Source: Phlebiopsis flavidoalba (lineage: Eukaryota; Basidiomycota; Agaricomycetes; Polyporales; Phanerochaetaceae). From it: a DNA stretch of 64,000 nt. The first letter of the stretch is position 1. Every line of letters starts with the position of its first letter. The notes under the pieces were generated by a model, which worked only from the letters and a program-made list of their open reading frames with translations, was not told the DNA's origin and did no database searches. The translations under genes and the position numbers were made by a program. The stretch is from contig JAOCPU010000011.1 in assembly GCA_035772785.1 (NCBI GenBank), positions 434,001 through 498,000 of the forward strand, in the 5' to 3' direction. Shown piece after piece: positions 24,270-35,201 of the stretch.

Positions 24270-24370
24270 CTCATCAGCCAAGGCACCAGTACAGTCACTC
24301 CGACAATGAAGGTTATTCGTCTTCCTAAACATCTACCACCACGAGAAACACAAAGCAATAATCCCTGAAT

Positions 24371-24933
24371 ATGGCCACAGAGACTGTGCAATTTATCAAC
24401 AGTCTTTCCGCAGGGAGCGCAAACCAAAACAACCGCTACTCACTCTCATGACGGCGGCGCTTCTCACTCGCACGACCATGGCGTAGAGCACGGGCATACA
24501 CACGAACATCTGGATAATCCAGGTAATTATACGATGATGTCATTGACGTATCGGTACGAGTCTCCCTGGATTTCGACGCGACTAGGGAGCTGACTCGACG
24601 TCTTGTAGGGTGGCGACAAGATTCCTCGCAAGGGCGGCCCGGGCATCTCCCAGTCTTGACCTCCTGGTGATCAACAAGGTACAATTCTTGCCCGTGTTCT
24701 TCTTCCTGTGTTAATCTTTGCGCATAGATCGACCTGGCTCCTTACGTTGGTGCAGTTCTCTTGAAGTCATGGAACGCGACTCCAAGGCCATGCGTGGGCG
24801 ATGGCCCATACTGTCTTTTCAAGCGTGAAGCAGAACAGAGGTGTTGATGACGTCGCGGACCTCATCCTCGCTTGCCTGGCGTGCAGCCGGCAGCCCTGGA
24901 GCGCCTGGTGCCGTTGGAGATGTAGACGCATGA
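24371..24933 (+). CDS. ureG: Urease accessory GTPase UreG, with internal deletion removing the P-loop
   Basis: UreG is the GTPase that delivers nickel to urease. An ATG at 24371 opens a poorly conserved leader, followed by the eukaryotic His-rich metal-binding segment HDGGASHSHDHGVEHGHTHE (about 24450-24510) and HLDNPG. The conserved second half is present: (V)ESGGD-like remnant near 24556, GGDKIPRKGGPGISQ (24610-24655), DLLVINK, an intron of about 52 bp from a GTACAA donor near 24678, IDLAPYVGA, a motif ending in GVDDVADLILA, then GSPGAPGAVGDVDA and a stop at 24931-24933. Everything normally between NPG and the ESGGD motif is missing, including the P-loop GxxGSGKT and the CP-H metal motif, roughly 125 residues. 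As read it could not bind GTP. Either a real deletion or a collapsed, misassembled segment. Other small breaks resemble the window's general indel noise. Confidence 0.85.
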
Positions 24934-25370
24934 GCCCTAGAGCAAACATGAAAGCAACACACTGTAGCCATACTAAATTAAATGTGGAGAAGTGGATCAT
25001 GTTGTCGAAATGCCTCAGATAGGAACTAAGTGATCGTTCTATATTGCAACAAGCACAGGGTATGGTACAGCCAACGGAAGGATATAGTGTGGGTTATGTT
25101 ATTCTGCTTCTGTCAAGGCGATATACTGTACGGGCAGGAGCCAACTATACTACGAAGAAACTTGGGAAACGCGGGGACGTGGGAACGATGGGTCGGACAG
25201 AGTTGTGGGAGATGCTACACGCGTGCATGAGATGCAAATTTCGACTACAGCAATAAGAAAGGCAAATGGAATGAGAGTGAGGGGGCGAATAATCCGAAAT
25301 GCGGAGCAAGTTGCAAAGAGTCCATGTAAGAGTAGATAAGGGAAGGCAAGAGAGAGGGATAGGTTTTCGG
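24934..25370. other. Convergent 3' spacer, UreG and RING gene
   Basis: The two flanking genes end towards each other here. No coding motif or repeat is noticed; it should hold both 3' UTRs. Confidence 0.5.
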
Positions 25371-28300
25371 TCACGCGGCCGTAGATTCGGAGGACGGAGA
25401 GTCGCTTGAGACGCTGACACCTAAGCAGTTTGTGAGCCACCAGATAGCGACGAGAACACACTTGACGAACCTTTGTTTCGACACGCGGGACAATTGTTGC
25501 GCGCGCCCGACCGTCAGCCATTTGTCCACACACTCCTTGTGGAACGCGTGACGACATGACATAAACACGAAGATCGCTGTCGGGCTCGTAGTCGTCCAAG
25601 CATACCAGACACTACAAACGTGGTCAGGATGTCTACGTGTCTGGCGGACGTGGTGCGTTGCTCACCCTGGTCAACGCAATTTGACGCGACTTTGCCTTCC
25701 TCCTCGTATTGTGAAAGCTCGGATGCTTTGATGATTTGCAAACCGGAGTTGTCAATGTCCGTTCTTGTTGCGGTGGGCGGCTTGACTTGGCCTAGAAGCT
25801 CCGCTAGCTCCCTGTCCGCATATTAGCATTCATTCCATTAACCTTGTATTTTTGGAAACATACCATAAAGCCTCGTATGAGTCAAGATTGTCCGAGCCAG
25901 TTACCATATGGTGATTTGGGGGATAATATCCTATCATGGCGTGAGTAAAACACTAAACATTTCAAACGATCTCACACATACCTCCGATGACGTAAATCAA
26001 GAACGTCCTCGACCCTCCGCCCTCAGCGTTTCTCCTAGTCCTGGACCCACGCCTTCCCCCCAGGCCGCCACGTTCTCAACGGCATTCGCGGCGCGTGACG
26101 GCCATGTCCGCCCACGAGGCGTCGACGGCCTACCGCCCCTCCTGGGAAGCAGCATCCGATACAGGCGTGCTGGGTCGGCGGACGCGTGTTGGACGCCAGC
26201 CTGGCCCGCCTCGTCTTCGGGCTCGTCGTTGTCGTTAATGTCCACGGACTGTAGCCCGACGACGATGACAGGTACAATGACGTTCGCGGGGGTAGTCGCG
26301 GTCGACGGGGTCTGTGCATCGACTCCCGCCGAAGGGTTCGGGGCATCATCAACTGGAGAAGATGCCTCCGAAGGCCCTCGCGGAGCGGCACCAAGGCCAG
26401 ACATAGCCATACTCGTGCCCGTGCTCGTGCCCGTGTGCATTGCATGTTCTTGTGCATGGCTGGCCGGGATGGGATCGAATCGGTACAGTCGCCACAAGTT
26501 GATTGCGGGTCGCTCGCGACGGCGCTTGTCCCGTCGGTTCTGGCGTACTCGGCAGACTATGGGAGGCACGGGACGCCGCCCGCGGAAGGCATGGGAGTAT
26601 CAGTACGCGCGGCGGCATCTACCGCAGCAATTTCGTCGGGCATCTCCTCATCGGCATCTTGGAAGTCGCTGTCTGAGTCTTCTGAGTCGGTCTCCAAAGC
26701 GGGCAGCTCGTCGTCAGGACTTGAATCTTCTTCCTCACGGACGTGAGGGGTCAGCTCAGCCCCAGAAAGTGACCGCCGTGTTTCATCCTCGGTTGGTCGG
26801 TCGTCCGCGGATGGAGCCACGGCTGGCGGCGATTCCTGAGGCGCGCTGGTCTCTTCGCTGAGAATGTTTCTGAGGTCCTGCTGCAAATTCGCCAAGAATC
26901 GCTCGAAGCTACCCTCTGGAGGAAGAGTCCCAGCGCCATCCACGATCGATGGGAATAAGACATGTGGCCCAGTCGCGTTCGCGCCTTCACTAGGGGTTCT
27001 CGACGTTCTGTGGTACTGTTTTGCGGCAGGTGCCGGCCGTATTGTGCCAAGCCCAGCCCAGTGCGTTAATGCACGCGCCATCTCGGGCCAACATCATCTC
27101 ACTGGACGCAGACGATCACGATCCGTAGGTGCGTTTGCGGTCACGGGTACTTGGACTTGGGCTGCTGTTTGCTGTTGTTGGCGCTGCCGCGGCGGGGGTT
27201 TGCGCTACTGGGCCGCTCGGACGACCGCTGAATTACGTGAATTGAGGCCTACACGTTCGCGTATACTCTCCCAGACATTCCAGAATGCCGGTCTCTGGCT
27301 GTCTTTGAGGGAGTAGGGCTTGCTGCATTTGGTGGATTGAGTCCAAGACCTGTCCAGACTGCCCAGTCCGCCGAGTGCACCAAAAGACCTGCCGTCGGCG
27401 TTGGTGACAATGGACGCACAGTTGGCTGCTGAGGCGAAGGAGGGGCCGTAGAATCGCCTGGTGAAACTACTCTGTGATAACCCCGTGAGAACAAAGACGC
27501 CGCGGTTGCGGGGCCGCAGCGACACTGTAGGATATACGCGGTTAGATTGAGATCATCGAGGCAAGCGTCATGACATACATCTCAGAAGCGTGTCCCAGGA
27601 CGTCGATGCTTCCAGGAGAGAGAACCACGAGATGGGCCTTGTGGGAGTCTCACGAGAGGGAGGAGGGTAAGGAGTATCTGGAGGAGTGGTGGGTGGTGGT
27701 AAGTGCTGTCCATGGAGGAGGCCGACATGGAGAACTATCCGAGGCATTTCGGGCTGAAGATAGATCCGCGTCTGGTACCGAAGCAGAGTGAGCGTGAGAG
27801 CGCCATCTGACGGTCCTCTTAGCGGAACGTATGAGAGAGGAAAGTCTGCTTCGAGACGAGACGAGGGGCCCTCTTCTGGGCTCAACATGCCAAGAGAAGA
27901 TTGAGGCGTGGAAAGGGGAGCTTGCACGGCGGCGAACCAGAAGGGACTGTTGTCGGGGATGTAAAAGCAGGGGATGTAAAAAGCAGGGGATGAACGAGAG
28001 GGGGAAGGCATAGACATCGGATGGCTGGACGCCGCCGCATTATGAGGAGCCGCGTTATGAGGTGTATCCGTCGTGTTGACGACACCTTGCACGACGACCA
28101 AAGTTCCAGGAGGAGGAAAGTGCTGCGGCGACGTCTGGTGGTTATTGTTTTGCGGTTCCGCTTGTAGGTGGGAGGTCTCTGCCGCCTTCATGCTCCGCAT
28201 CATCAGACGTAGTAGGCCGGCGGGCTCTTCAGCGCGTCCACTCAAGAACTCAGCCACCTCTCGCTGGATTTCCTCTGTTGTAGGATGCGTAGGCGTAGGC

Positions 28301-28909
28301 GTAGTAGGTTCGATGGTACGATAGCAGGAACCTGTGCAACGCTATCGGACCTTACAGCGGCGCTGCCGCTCTGTGTTTGGGCGGTCTGTCGCGTTTCTGC
28401 ACCTGGCCGCAGTGTCGAGGAGGACCTGGGGGGTAGCAGATGATGCAGACGGCTCACTAGGCTGTGATTGAGAAAATCCGGCAGGCGATATCGCTGAGAC
28501 TGCGCCCATCCACGCCCACTTCCCCTATCTGCAATCCGGAGGGGCAGGCTGCTGCGAGGTCTCCGCAAGGTCCGAAAGGTTTGTGGGAGCCTTGCGAGAA
28601 CCGCCGCGACGATCTCCATCGTTCGCGGCAGCGGACCGGGGGACGGAGTCTCGCTGCTATGAGAGGGGCTCCGCTGTCTTTTCCGTGAGCGCGCAGACGA
28701 GGACGATGCGATGAGGATGAAGGGACGAGTCCTAGGATACGCGACGACAGCAGAGACGTCCTCCGGTTTCGTTTGTCGTTCGCTGTCGCAGGATCCGAGG
28801 CAGATGGTTTGATTAATTGAGGCTACGGGTCACGGTGGTACTCGTGGGCGTGTTCCCCGGCAGGCGTCGGTCGTCGGGAGGCGCGCTGACGAGAGCTCGC
28901 CTGGCCCAT
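25371..28909 (-). CDS. RING-H2 E3 ubiquitin ligase with myristoylation-type N-terminus
   Basis: RING-H2 domains recruit an E2 to ubiquitinate substrates. The ATG at 28909 starts MGQASSRQRASRRPTPAG, a Gly2/Ser6 N-myristoylation-type sequence, suggesting membrane attachment. A long low-complexity middle follows in several frames, Ser/Pro/Thr rich and then acidic: GSFERFLANLQQDLRNILSE (about 26880-26940), DDELPALETDSEDSDSDF, NLWRLYRFDPI (about 26490), and DNDEPEDEAGQ. The C-terminal part reads LQIIKASELSQYEEEGKVAS (25680-25740), an intron, CLVCLDDYEPDSDLRV, then MSCRHAFHKECVDKWLTVGR and a CPACRNKG-like end with a frame break (25480-25600). All Cys/His ligands of a C3H2C3 RING are traceable. Stop at about 25371. 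Joining the acidic middle and N-terminus to the RING is inferred from strand, order and the absence of other starts. Substrates are unknown. Confidence 0.72.
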
Positions 28910-29099
28910 CGTCAGGAGAGAGGAAAGGAAGGAGGGACGAAGAAGATGAAGAAAAACTATTAAATGTACAGAGGCGTGGTCGCCGAAGACGTGGTGGCGG
29001 TGGGCAAGGAGGTCGTGGTCCTGAGCCAAAGGCGCGGCGGCTGTTTTCGCATGACATGACCGCCGAGCCCACGCCACCACATAATAAATAAAATCGATA

Positions 29100-31110
29100 A
29101 AATTGTGAATAAATTGTATTAATGTATTGAGCTTGGTATACAATGATTCCACATTTCGAGCACTGCCAGAGCTCTGATCAAACATATTGATCAGGTATGC
29201 TTGCATTCCAACATCCTGTAGCGACAAAGTTCAGCGGCGAATGGACGACATGACAACAGAAGAATAACATGCCGCCAGTTGCTGCCGAGGAGGAGCTGCA
29301 GCCAAAGCTTGCGATGCTGATCGAGCAGTAGAAAGCTCTCTACGACGGGCCCGAGGACACAGCGAACAGGAAGTGAAAGACTTCGAGTGTCGAGCCGGGA
29401 CTTTCCAGAGCCGTGGTATCCCGGACGACCTCTCCGCACAAGCGTGACCCCCAATCTTTTCTCTCCGCAACGGAGAGAAACGACATCCCAGGCTGGCATA
29501 CACGGAGTCATTAAAGTCGTCCGAGACTCCTTTTGGCGGTGCACCGCCGGAAGGGGGTACTCCGTCCAATGGTCGCTCCTGGGACTTTTTGAATATAATT
29601 GCAGCAAGCAAAGCAAGCAAGCTCGCCACGACATCTTGCGGAACGCGAGTATTGTATCGGCGAGCGCGCGGATGGAGATCGGGCCCCACTGAGACCGGGC
29701 ACTTGAGCCGCAAGCTGCAAGTGGTTGGCCTGCAGCGGAGCCCCCACGCCCAGTGAGACTGCTACAATCTGATCACTCAATTGGTCAGACAACAGGGGCG
29801 TAGGCGTAATTGAGGCAGGCCTTACGCGCACCTTCGGATCTGAGTAAATTATAGCAAACAGCCAACAATCAGCCAGCCCCGCCAGCAGGGCCCAGGCTGG
29901 CTTCGAGTGGGAATGTGGTGTGCGCAGCTGTTTGCAGCCATGGCCCGCATGGGATGTCGAGGGGTGAGCGAGCCACAGGCATGGGGCAAGTGGCCGTACA
30001 CCAAGAAGACTGTTGACGGCCATATCAGAGACGGAGGCAGCAGTAGATGTATGAGGCTCTCCCGGCGGTCCGGATCCATTCATCGGTAACCGGCGACGAG
30101 TGATTGGGACGTGATAATGATCTTCTTGTACGACAGGCTTCCGGATGCCGTGCTATAGCCAGATACTCTGCCGTGGAATCGAGATCATCTCCAAGTACGG
30201 GGCCCAGATCTCTTGAGACGCCGTTTCTTGAGACGCTTGCCACTTTCTTCTCGCCGTGCCGCGCCCTGCTCTTGCACTGGGCTCCAATCAAACCGCCAGA
30301 ATATCGAGGGCACAGTCGTCGCGCAGTGCTCGTGACAAGATAGGCCTACTGAAAAACAATTCAGGCATGGGTTCTGATTGTGAAATTCCTTGGAAAAGCA
30401 GCACACCCACCTGTCCAGCTCCGACATCCTACTACATTTTTGACATTGACAACCACGAGCAGCTCTAGTTTATCCAGGAGAATCGCGGCGTATCTGGACA
30501 TGTAGAGGACCTCGTGCGTCTTCTTCGGTGACATGCCGTGCATGTTCTTATTTGAGACGGGCAGACTCGAAGGGTAGCACAGATCGCGTTCAGGGTTGGC
30601 CAGGAACGATAGCTTCCTTGCCTTGCTGCCGACTGAGCACTGCAGGTATCCGCGCTTCACGCAAGAACTTATCTCGCGCAGATTGCAGGGTATATGCGCA
30701 AAGTCATGCTCGGAGTCGTGGACGTAGTATCGCCATAGCAGCTGCCATTTGGTCCTCTCGGACGTGCCGAGGGGTGATTTCGCCTGCCCCAGTGCCACCA
30801 GGACGACCATGAATCGGCGGCAGGTCAAAATCCGGGGCAACGGGTGACGTTCACGTTTTGGATGAAGTCGTTACGAGCTCCTCGACATCCTTTTCTGCAC
30901 AAAAAACAACTTGCGTCGAGGACATCGAGGAAGGTGTTTTCTTCTTGAATGCCTGCAATTTAGGATCTTCTGGTTCCTGCATCCTATCACAGCGCAGTCA
31001 GGCAAACCAATACGTGGGACACAACACGGTGAGTTAGTAGATTGTATCACCTTACGGGACAGGAGTATGATGAGTTCATCACGGTTTCGTCGGCAATCCG
31101 TCCTTGCCAT
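29100..31110 (-). CDS. METTL25/RRNAD1-like methyltransferase-domain protein
   Basis: The family is a predicted SAM-dependent methyltransferase group (METTL25, METTL25B) with poorly known substrates. The signature GMSPKKTHEVLYMSRYAAIL is at about 30480-30545, next to the start of the SAM-binding fold (a VVDVG-like segment, broken near 30440). After a gap comes VYGLHACGSLTP (29960-30010, one break), the family's second hallmark, then a VGCC-like segment near 29860 and YSDPKVRVRPASITP. Downstream are LQANHLQLAAQVP, KMSWRALLA, then CVLGPVVESFLLLDQHRKLW (29290-29355) and the near-C-terminal motif NMFDQSSGSARNV (29145-29190). The ATG at 31110 (MARTDCRRNRD) is a plausible but unproven start, and the end near 29100 is approximate. 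It lies just upstream of the RING gene on the same strand. Confidence 0.75.
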
Positions 31111-33570
31111 AGTATAGTGCAACTGTGGCAACGCTTTAGGAGAACTGGTCGGATTTCGGAGAATGCCGATCACATGACCGATTAACCAGTCCGCGTAAAA
31201 CGCCGTGTCTACGTGTCTACCTGTTTACGCCGAGAAACTCACTGACTTCTGCCCTCCAGTCATGGCCACACCAGCGTAGCGCCTCTGTGTACTTGAGATT
31301 AACAATTGTCTCATGCTGGAAGCTACTAATGTATATACGACTCCGACGATTACACTGGCGCTAAGTGCATGCAGAGCACTATATGGGACTGCTTTTGTGA
31401 GCAGTCCTCGTGAGTGCTCGTGACCGGTGTGTTGTAGTCTTGGTGAGAAAATCGCAAAGTTGCATCTAGTCCTCATCTGAACGTTCCACGAATACCTTCC
31501 TTTCGATTGTTAACTTCCCCATGTGCCTGAACAAGAAGTGGTTTACTAGGGTGTCACTACCGCTCGATATTCAATGATAAAATGCGATATATATTCGCGA
31601 CACTCTATTTGGGCAATCAATCAGGTGCTTGTAGGCTTAGGCACAGAATATGACCCACTCTAACGTGCAAGTCTTTGTCCCAGCTAGACACACTTGATCT
31701 CAGCAAAGCCAGGTGTGCAGTTTTTAGTATGGTAATGTGCTGCAGCGGGCACGTTGAACTATGGTCCAAATTTTCTTACCTGGATTTTTTGCCCAGAGGG
31801 CTTTCAGGACCTATCTTCGCAATCCATAGAAAAGACCGAGCCGGAATTTTGCCCATAGCCACGCGTCGCCTACTGTATGGAGATATAGTTCCGCTATGTT
31901 TTATTGCCGGATGAGCCCCGGCGTGTTGACACATGTCTTCACGGCCGCTGTTCGTGTCCCAAGTCGCCGGGGACGATAGACCAGTTCCATCTGGGGAGCT
32001 GCCGTCTTGATGGCGCGGCCTAAGTACATGTCACGAATATCCGCGATCGAACTGTCACTCACTCCAATTCATTCTTTGGATATTAGTAGTCATGTATTTA
32101 CGCACGAGAGACTAGGCACGAACGGAACGAGGTTTTCCATGGTGCCTGCAGGATTGTGTAGCTGAGCACGCAACGACTGTGCACAAGACTTCGCCGGAAC
32201 GAGTCAAATGGCAATACATACATTATGGTGGGCAGTCTCCTTTTGATTAGACCACCGTCACGGTGACTCACGCGATCTTCCAGGTGACGTTTCTGCAACT
32301 GTTTCTGTGCGAACAAGACGGCACACAACAGTGATCGTAGCCAAATTATTCTGGGACAATAGACATGGGACCTGCCTTTCAGGAACAAAATAATGACAAA
32401 TTCTTGTTAGACAATGTCTACTATTGCAGGGTTATTCATTGCCCCTTTGGACGGACTGAAGGCCTGCGCGGCCGGGGAGTGAGAATGGCTCATCTTCACC
32501 AGACTCTCGAACTCAGGCCGTCAACGCGTTCACAGCCAGCAGTGTCGAAGGCTATTGGCCAGAATGCCCGGCTCGCTCTATGTGGTTCGCACATGCAGCA
32601 TTCATGGTCAAGATCGTGTTTTTATGGAGTGATCGGCGTTGGAATCGTTGAGAGTTGAACAAGGATTGGAGCGACTTGTAAATCCGTGAGCGAATGGATC
32701 GCTCAAGTTTCCTCAGTACACGCGCAAAAAATCGTGAGTCGCACAAGATTCCTCTCATGGCGGATCATTGAAATCTCTGTAATTCCTGACACCTACCTGA
32801 TTGTAGAATCAGACTGGAGATAAGTTGGAAAGTGGATTTTGCGCGCATACAAGCGAAAATATATCTATCATGGTCCCGGGTAAAGAGAAAGCCGGATATG
32901 GCATGCTACTCGGGCGGTCCCCGAGCCCAACTTCATCTTCTTCTTTTCGCCACGATGTTGCTCTTGTCCGCAGACCACGACTACCACGACGACGACCGAC
33001 GGTGGCGCGCCCCTGGATGTGTCTGCGTCGCGATGCTGGGACGCGGCAGGAGCCGCGGCGGGATTGCCTGAGGGCGGTCATGCCTCCGTTTATGTGGCTC
33101 GAACGTCGTCCACCTCAGGGGTCGGTGCTCAGATTACGCAGTTCAAATACCGTCGACCTCGACGTCGCAGACTGTCTAAGCACGTCTGTTACGCCGGGAC
33201 AATCCATCTTCGATCCCGACGCCCACCGTCACGTTTTGCGGGAAGCGCAAGAAGTCACAAGGTAAGCGCATGCTTATTTTTTTTTTTTTTTTCTTGACTT
33301 TAAATGTTTCTTGCTTTCTGTTTATGAGAGTAGCCCGGGCCTCACTCCTATAATCGGGACTTAGTCTAGGACTACGACCGCCAGCGCTCGCCACAGGCAC
33401 GGCTGGCAGGTTGTCACTCGCTACCCGCCTGCTCAAAGGAACCTCTGCAACTCGACTACCGGGGAGAGTAGTAAAGCTGGAGAGTTTCAAGTGGTTAACG
33501 GTGCGCCCCCTTTCATTACTTCTTCTAGGCCCCCGCTTACTTAACCCCTGAATTTCACTAGGGCTACAAT
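31111..33570. other. Unassigned 2.5-kb stretch
   Basis: No gene is recognised. Motif-free open frames occur on both strands (31675-31914 +, 32098-32388 -, 32825-33265 +). The segment 32900-33250 is GC-richer than its flanks. A T16 run sits at 33277-33292. The promoter of the F-box gene at 33571 lies at the right end. Confidence 0.4.
33277..33292. repeat. T16 homopolymer run
   Basis: Sixteen consecutive T bases, in non-coding DNA about 280 bp before the F-box ATG. Its length is likely to be unreliable given the indel noise of this window. Confidence 0.8.
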
Positions 33571-34905
33571 ATGTCCGTCCAAAACCTCAAACGAAAGCGA
33601 CCGTCTATATTGACTCACACTAGAAAACGAAATCCTCCCTCAAAGCGCATCAAACCTACGCCGACGATGCTTTCGAATGAGCTCATTTCACGTATCGTCG
33701 ACATACCTCTACGACGACGACCCCGAAGTCTGAAGAATTGTAGTCTGACGTCTCAAGCTTTCCTCTCGCGCTCTCGGTATATCTTATTCCAGGCCGTATA
33801 CACCTGACCCTGGTGCGGAACTGTCAAAAGTTCCAGAAGGTCTTGGAAGCCAGTCCAAGCGTAGGCCTATATGTCAAGGAGGTGCATGTCACTGTCAGCC
33901 CGCGCGAGACCCCGCCTTGGGTCGATAACCATCTGCCTGCGATTGCTGAGGAAGCTCCCAAACGTCGCTCGTTTGCACGTTGGGGGGCCGAGCGGTATAC
34001 AAAGCTGCACCCCTGACGTGCTTCAGCTCCGTGCACCGGGGAAGTCCACATCATTGGGAGCGAGATTGAATCAACCAACGCCTTCCTTACATTGCTAAGC
34101 TCGTTTGCCGCGCACCTGGAGACGATGTACACGCACGAGATGTGTGCGTCTACCGAGGTTTAGACTCGACGACGGATGATGGACCCACGGTGCCGAAACA
34201 TCCGGCGAACTTCAAGGCGCTCACATTTAACTGCAGTAGAGGGATCCAAACAAAGTCATGGACTGGCTTGTCTCTCGCTCGTTTACTTCAACACTGCAGT
34301 ACTACGCCTGTTGCCCGCTACAAGACATTGGTCTCAAACCCGCGGGTAGACTCGTGCAAGCATCCGGTCCTGTGCTGAAACACTTCAAGTTGGGTCTGGT
34401 CGCCATGAAAACACAAGGCGGATTCACAGGTATGCTCGTTGCTCTTATGCCGCCGTGTTAATATTCTGAATTCAGCTCAGATATATTCGCCTCGGAGTTT
34501 ACACTCGCGAAAAAATACCAACTTGACGCACCTCGAGCTCTGCTCACCTGCTGCCCTTGCCAAACTGTACGGCGCGGACGACGTCTCATTTGACTGGTTT
34601 CCCCTTATTCTCGCACAAGTCACTTCCCCATAACATCGAGGAGGTCGGGTTTTACCTCTGGGAAGAGGATCTCGACCAGCTGTCTATAGCCCGGCGTGGA
34701 ATACGATTGTCGACCTCCTCTCCGGGTTGCGGTTCTCACATCGCTCAAGCGACTTGCCTTCCATGTATGGGGAAGCGAGGATTCAAGATCGCAGATCATC
34801 GACAGGATGAGACGAAAGTTTCTCCAGCATCGAAAGACCGCGGAATCATACGTTTCGATGCACGGGTCGATTCAGCCTGTGCGTGAAAATGTGATGATCA
34901 CCTAA
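33571..34905 (+). CDS. F-box domain protein, basidiomycete type
   Basis: F-box proteins select substrates for SCF ubiquitin ligases through Skp1. The ATG at 33571 gives a basic leader MSVQNLKRKRPSILTHTRKR, then the F-box: MLSNELISRIVDI and LKNCSLTSQAFLSRSRYILF (33669-33795). Downstream blocks are leucine-rich and repeat-like: KFQKVLEASPSVGLYVKEVH, KLPNVARLHVGG, IGSEIESTNAFLTLLSSFAA and LETMYTHE, and near the end SLKRLAFHVWGSEDSRSQII and MRRKFLQHRKTAESYVSMHG with a stop at 34903-34905. Frames switch at about 33710, 33805, 33955, 34040, 34140 and several later points. The layout matches the large, substrate-unknown F-box families of mushroom-forming fungi. Confidence 0.75.
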
Positions 34906-35201
34906 TGTCGCTATTTATGTGAGTACTGAGCCCGGTCATTGCTGGATGACGCTCACAAAACGATTCATCGCAGACTATATGCCCACGATGTCCCCCGATA
35001 CTTGTACACTTTATAGTGCGTATTTCTCTGTTGACACTCCAACAGCGCTAACGCCCAGTTCAGATGTTCACTGTACATATTCTCATAACTCCTCATGCCA
35101 TCGTCGGCATTTACTTCGGCCACGCTTTTTTCCGAAACGACCTGTCACAAACTAGAAATTGTCCGAAAACCGCACGGAAAGAACTCGCGAGCACATATGT
35201 A

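Larger units (their letters stand above)
23401..24370. promoter_or_regulatory. Divergent Dug2/UreG intergenic region
   Basis: This stretch lies between two genes that point away from each other and may also hold the unread first exon of Dug2. It carries a 10-bp perfect inverted repeat at 23772-23781/23798-23807, further TTCTAAAC cores near 23887 and 23950, and four TTATCT (AGATAA) sites at 24208-24269 nearer UreG. A long open frame at 23549-23956 has no family signal and is probably chance. Confidence 0.45.

Noticed and set aside
25908..26861. A 317-codon plus-strand frame
   Set aside because: The opposite strand carries the acidic and Ser-rich middle of the RING gene with sensible composition; the plus-strand frame is its shadow.
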